Shown in pieces: positions 29,808 through 32,834 of a stretch of 32,834 nucleotides of DNA (its first letter is position 1; every line of letters begins with the position of its first letter). The DNA lies in contig LNDO01000005.1 in assembly GCA_001465025.1 (NCBI GenBank), forward strand, positions 1 to 32,834, read 5' to 3'. The translations under genes and the position numbers were made by a program. The DNA comes from Pseudomonas sp. Ga0074129. Its GTDB lineage: Bacteria; Pseudomonadota; Gammaproteobacteria; Pseudomonadales; Pseudomonadaceae. The notes below the pieces were generated by a model that was not told the origin of the DNA, searched no databases, and worked only from the letters and a program-made list of their open reading frames with translations.

Positions 29808-29834
29808 AAAACCGGCCATCTGAGCCGGTTTTTT
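29808..29834 (+). terminator. Rho-independent terminator after tRNA remnant
   Basis: AAAACCGGC-(7)-GCCGGTTTT with a T-run to 29834, on the plus strand and 44 bases after the CCA. It is probably the original terminator of the tRNA gene, marking host DNA. Confidence 0.85.
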
Positions 29835-30183
29835 ATTGCCTGCAATTCCCTGCCTTTTGCTTTAAGCCAACTGGGCTGTGAGTAGATGTGTGAGTAGATC
29901 GAGTTGGGTCGGAACGTCTACCCACCGTTGAGCCGCCAAACACCAGCTCACGCAGGATCGGCAGGCCACCGCCACGCAGGCACACGGCAAGCCGCCGACG
30001 CCCATCCAAATCAGCGGCGCGGCGATTACGCATGGCACAGGGAGCAAAGCGTTAAACCACCCCAAGCTAAAGCAATGAGCGCTCACCGCCATTGCAGTGC
30101 AGTGGCCGTCTTTGTCGGCCCAGCCAGTTCCGGTAGAGTGGCCGGCTTGGCACTTCCGCCCGGCAACACTGGCCTCCCTCTTC
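29835..30183. other. Host intergenic stretch before hsdM
   Basis: About 350 bases without a gene I can support. It contains an 11-bp direct repeat TGTGAGTAGAT (29877-29887 and 29889-29899). A weak promoter-like pair for hsdM, TTGTCG (30112-30117) and TAGAGT (30134-30139) with a 16-base spacer, is also present. A minus-strand open frame of 66 codons (29833-30033) is basic and repetitive and is not convincing. Confidence 0.45.
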
Positions 30184-31638
30184 ATGTTTGAACAAGCCTT
30201 CAAGAACATCGACGACATCCTGCACAAGGATGCCGGCTGCACCAGCGAGCTCGACTACACCGAGCAGTCCTCATGGCTGCTATTCCTCAAGTACCTCGAT
30301 GCACTGGAGCAGGACAAAGCCCTGGAGGCCGAGCTGGAGGGCAAGTATTACCTGTACATCCTCGACCCGGAATATCGCTGGGGCCGCTGGGCCGCGCCGA
30401 AGCTGGATAACGGCAGCATTGACCACAACAGCGCACTCACGGGCGATGACCTCAAACGCTTTGTGAACGACAAGCTGTTTCCTTACCTGCATGGCTTCAA
30501 GCAAAAGGCCACCGGCCCGGACACCATCCAGTACAAGATTGGCGAGATCTTCGGCGAGATCCAAAACCGCATCCAGAGCGGCTACAACCTGCGTGAAGTG
30601 CTGGAAATCGTCGACAGCCTGCGCTTCCGCTCGCAGACCGAGAAGCACGAGCTGTCGCACCTCTACGAAGCCAAAATCAAGAACATGGGCAACGCCGGGC
30701 GCAACGGCGGCGAGTACTACACACCGCGCCCGCTGATCCGCGCGATGATCAAGGTGGTCAACCCGCAGATTGGTCAGCGGATTTACGACGGCGCAGTGGG
30801 TTCCGCTGGCTTCCTCTGTGAAGCCTTCGACTTTATGAGCAACCAGCCGAACCTCACCACCAGCCAGCAGGCAACCCTGCAAAAGCGCACCTTCTACGGC
30901 AAGGAAAAGAAGAGCCTCGCCTACGTTATCGCCATCATGAACATGATCCTGCATGGCATCGAAGCGCCGAACATCATCCACACCAACACGCTGGCGGAAA
31001 ACCTCAGCGACATTCAGGACAAAGACCGTTTTGATGTGGTGCTGGCCAACCCACCGTTTGGCGGTAAGGAACGCAAAGAGGTCCAACAGAACTTCCCGAT
31101 CAAGACTGGCGAAACCGCCTTCCTCTTCCTCCAGCACTTCATCAAGATCCTCAAGGCTGGCGGGCGCGGCGCGGTGGTGATCAAAAACACCTTCCTCAGC
31201 AACACCGACAACGCCTCGGTCAGCCTGCGCAAGCTGCTGCTGGAAAGCTGCAACCTGCACACGGTGCTGGACTGCCCCGGCGGCACCTTTCTGGGTGCGG
31301 GCGTGAAGACCGTGGTGCTGTTCTTCGAGAAGGGCGCACCCACGCATAAGGTCTGGTATTACCAGCTCGACCCCGGCCGCAACATGGGCAAAACCAACCC
31401 GCTCAACGATGCCGATTTGGCCGAGTTTGTCGAACTGCAACAGAGCAAAGCCGACTCCGGCAAAAGCTGGAGCGTCGATGTGGCGGCGATTGATACCGCC
31501 ACCTACGACCTGTCGGTGAAGAACCCGAACGGCGGCGAAGAAGTCATTCACCGCAGCCCGCAGGCCATCATGGACGAGATCGCCGCGCTGGATGCCGAGA
31601 GCGCAGAAGTGCTGGCAAATATTAGGGCGCTGTTATGA
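30184..31638 (+). CDS. hsdM: Type I restriction-modification methyltransferase (HsdM)
   Basis: 484 aa from the ATG at 30184; the upstream frame has no binding site and this start matches HsdM N-termini (FEQAFKNIDDILHKDAG). N-terminal helical HsdM_N domain ~1-140. N6-adenine methylase region: NGGEYYTPRPLIRAMIKVV, motif I YDGAVGSAGFL (near 201-210, a variant of the usual DPAxGxGG) and catalytic motif IV LANPPFGG (~287-294). It modifies adenine in the sequence chosen by HsdS and forms part of the restriction complex. It overlaps hsdS by four bases. Confidence 0.93.
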   Translation: MFEQAFKNIDDILHKDAGCTSELDYTEQSSWLLFLKYLDALEQDKALEAELEGKYYLYILDPEYRWGRWAAPKLDNGSIDHNSALTGDDLKRFVNDKLFPYLHGFKQKATGPDTIQYKIGEIFGEIQNRIQSGYNLREVLEIVDSLRFRSQTEKHELSHLYEAKIKNMGNAGRNGGEYYTPRPLIRAMIKVVNPQIGQRIYDGAVGSAGFLCEAFDFMSNQPNLTTSQQATLQKRTFYGKEKKSLAYVIAIMNMILHGIEAPNIIHTNTLAENLSDIQDKDRFDVVLANPPFGGKERKEVQQNFPIKTGETAFLFLQHFIKILKAGGRGAVVIKNTFLSNTDNASVSLRKLLLESCNLHTVLDCPGGTFLGAGVKTVVLFFEKGAPTHKVWYYQLDPGRNMGKTNPLNDADLAEFVELQQSKADSGKSWSVDVAAIDTATYDLSVKNPNGGEEVIHRSPQAIMDEIAALDAESAEVLANIRALL

Positions 31639-32756
31639 AGGAAGGCTGGAAAACAAAGACGCTGGACGAAGCCTGCGAATTCTCCAACGGTCTCTGGAAA
31701 GGGGAAAAGGAACCTTTCGTCAATGTTGGTGTGATTCGGAATACGAATTTCACTAAGGATGGGGCGCTCGACGATTCGGACATTGCCTACCTTGATGTCG
31801 AGATCAAGAAATTCGAGAAACGCCGACTGCAATTTGGCGACATCATTCTCGAAAAATCAGGTGGCGGACCTAAACAGCCTGTTGGGAGAGTTGCCTTGTT
31901 CGACAAGGACGATGGGGCGTTCTCGTTCAGCAACTTCACAGCAGCGATTCGTATAAAGATTCCAAACGAGTTGGACTTCAGATTTCTGCACAAGCAGCTT
32001 TTCTGGACGTACTTGTCAGGTGTAACGGAAGGCATGCAAAGTCATTCAACGGGGATTCGCAACCTTGACGGTAATGCTTACAAGGCGATCCAGATTGCAA
32101 TCCCCCCCCTCCCCGAACAACACCGTATCGTCGCTATCCTCGACGAAGCCTTCGACAGCATCGCCACGGCCAAAGCCAACGCCGAAAAGAACCTCCAGAA
32201 CGCCCGCGCCTTGTTCGAAAGCCACCTGCAATCCGTTTTCACGGAGCGGGGTGAGGGGTGGGTGGAATACGCACTGGGTGATGTCTGTGATTTTGAGAAT
32301 GGGGATCGTGGCAAGAATTATCCGAATCGACATGAATACGTCGACTCGGGAATTCCTTGGATTAACACAGGCCATATTCGACCGGACGGAACGCTATCTG
32401 AAAGCGAGATGAATTTCATAACCGAAGAAAAGTTCAAAACACTTCGGAGCGGGAAAATTCAGACTGGGGATCTGGTGTACTGCCTTCGCGGAGCAACGCT
32501 GGGTAAAACAGCGCTAGTCGATCCGCTCACAACCGGTGCCGTTGCGTCCTCACTGGTTATACTTCGACCGCGAAGCATGTTGGATAGTCGCTTTCTTTAT
32601 CACTATTTGAGTAGCCCAGTCGGGCGTGAGTCAATTAAGGCCTACGAAAACGGTGCAGCGCAGCCAAATCTTGGAGCGAAGAGCGTTGCGAAATTCAGAA
32701 TAGACCTGCCAAACATTGCAACTCAAAAACAAATCACTCCTGAATTCAACCCATAA
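31635..32756 (+). CDS. hsdS: Type I specificity subunit (HsdS), 3' end cut by IS30 element
   Basis: 373 codons. Two target-recognition domains: the first (LDEACEFSNGLWKGEKEPFV) closes with the conserved IPPLPEQHRIVAILDEAFDS. Then comes a central conserved helix (NAEKNLQNARALFESHLQSV), and the second domain (YALGDVCDFENGDRGKNYPN). The second closing motif begins (DLPNIATQKQI) and is then replaced by TPEFNP and a stop. A normal HsdS continues with a ~35-residue second spacer helix. The switch coincides with IS30-like sequence on the other strand, so the protein probably lacks the distal helix needed for proper HsdM contact. Confidence 0.88.
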   Translation: MKEGWKTKTLDEACEFSNGLWKGEKEPFVNVGVIRNTNFTKDGALDDSDIAYLDVEIKKFEKRRLQFGDIILEKSGGGPKQPVGRVALFDKDDGAFSFSNFTAAIRIKIPNELDFRFLHKQLFWTYLSGVTEGMQSHSTGIRNLDGNAYKAIQIAIPPLPEQHRIVAILDEAFDSIATAKANAEKNLQNARALFESHLQSVFTERGEGWVEYALGDVCDFENGDRGKNYPNRHEYVDSGIPWINTGHIRPDGTLSESEMNFITEEKFKTLRSGKIQTGDLVYCLRGATLGKTALVDPLTTGAVASSLVILRPRSMLDSRFLYHYLSSPVGRESIKAYENGAAQPNLGAKSVAKFRIDLPNIATQKQITPEFNP

Positions 32757-32834
32757 GTGCAACGCTCACCCCTGCATACACTTCGTACGGTGTCTTCCAG
32801 CCCAGGCGTTTGCGTGGGCGTAAATTGATCTTCG
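32740..32834 (-). mobile_element. IS30-family element, right part only
   Basis: From about 32740 to the window end the sequence no longer fits hsdS and reads as the 3' end of an IS30-family transposase gene on the minus strand. The exact terminal inverted repeat is not resolved; the join lies near 32735-32745. Confidence 0.75.
32746..32834 (-). CDS. IS30-family transposase, C-terminal part
   Basis: Partial, 29 codons visible: KINLRPRKRLGWKTPYEV, then YAGVSVALMG and stop. RPRKxLGWKTPxEV near the C-terminus is the hallmark ending of IS30-family transposases (DDE type), whose catalytic domain lies outside the window. Confidence 0.85.
   Translation of the reverse strand, partial: KINLRPRKRLGWKTPYEVYAGVSVALMG

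Noticed and set aside
29833-30033. 66-codon minus-strand gene next to the tRNA terminator
   Set aside because: Starts within an intergenic region without a binding site, and peptide composition is Arg-rich and low complexity.
30280-31551. 423-codon open frame on the minus strand opposite hsdM
   Set aside because: hsdM motifs on the plus strand are unmistakable; the reverse frame has no recognised domain.

Overview
The window reads as the right-hand part of a lambda-like temperate siphophage integrated in a GC-rich gammaproteobacterium, most likely a Pseudomonas or close relative, followed by a short stretch of host chromosome. The Pseudomonas assignment is inferred from base composition and the style of the phage proteins; no host marker gene is present. 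The prophage runs from before base 1 to a candidate attR at about 29745-29764, where a 20-base stretch has the geometry of a tRNA 3' end and is followed by a rho-independent terminator. Beyond it lies a host type I restriction-modification locus (hsdM, hsdS) whose hsdS is cut at the window edge by an IS30-family element.

Layout. (1) 142-2742: a regulatory cassette laid out like immI of phage P22. An Arc-like repressor and an antirepressor lie on the minus strand, with a divergent Mnt-like Arc-family gene and a possible BRCT-domain protein on the plus strand. It sits downstream of the tail-tube gene, and the remaining tail genes are not in view. (2) 2764-11773, minus strand: head and connector genes in lambda order, from terminase small and large subunits through gpW, portal, S49 protease/scaffold, decoration protein, capsid, FI-like, FII-like and tail terminator to tail tube. 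(3) 11923-13342: a morphogenesis protein, a holin, and a control region with a terminator and 11-bp phased repeats. (4) 13343-18086, minus strand: the leftward early operon, with Cro-like, Ash-like, CII-like, TraR/DksA zinc-finger, primase-helicase, a repeat-filled ORF and a late-regulator candidate. (5) 18191-18916: a LexA-type CI repressor flanked on both sides by lambda-like operator clusters (consensus TTAGCA-N2-TGCTAA). (6) 19012-28594, plus strand: a dense early operon of small genes coupled by ATGA/GTGA overlaps. It includes dNMP kinase, MazG-like pyrophosphohydrolase, PrtN-like activator, DUF2303 protein, DEDDh exonuclease, HD phosphohydrolase, a solitary C5 cytosine methyltransferase and an AlpA/Xis-like protein. 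(7) 28595-29764: a convergent tyrosine integrase, phased arm-type repeats and the att core.

How it works together (inference). CI would repress both early promoters through the two operator groups. After induction the leftward operon would make Cro, CII, the replication protein and the late regulator. The rightward operon would supply nucleotide metabolism, self-methylation and excision functions. The immI-like cassette would be a second immunity region releasing an antirepressor, possibly under a sar-like antisense RNA.

Most interesting items: ten copies of the 10-mer ACCCAACACA in about 300 bp directly after the primase-helicase gene (candidate replication origin inside a translationally coupled ORF); the immI-like cassette with a predicted antisense RNA of about 70 nt; the five-site operator system; and the phased repeats beside the att core and upstream of the late operon.
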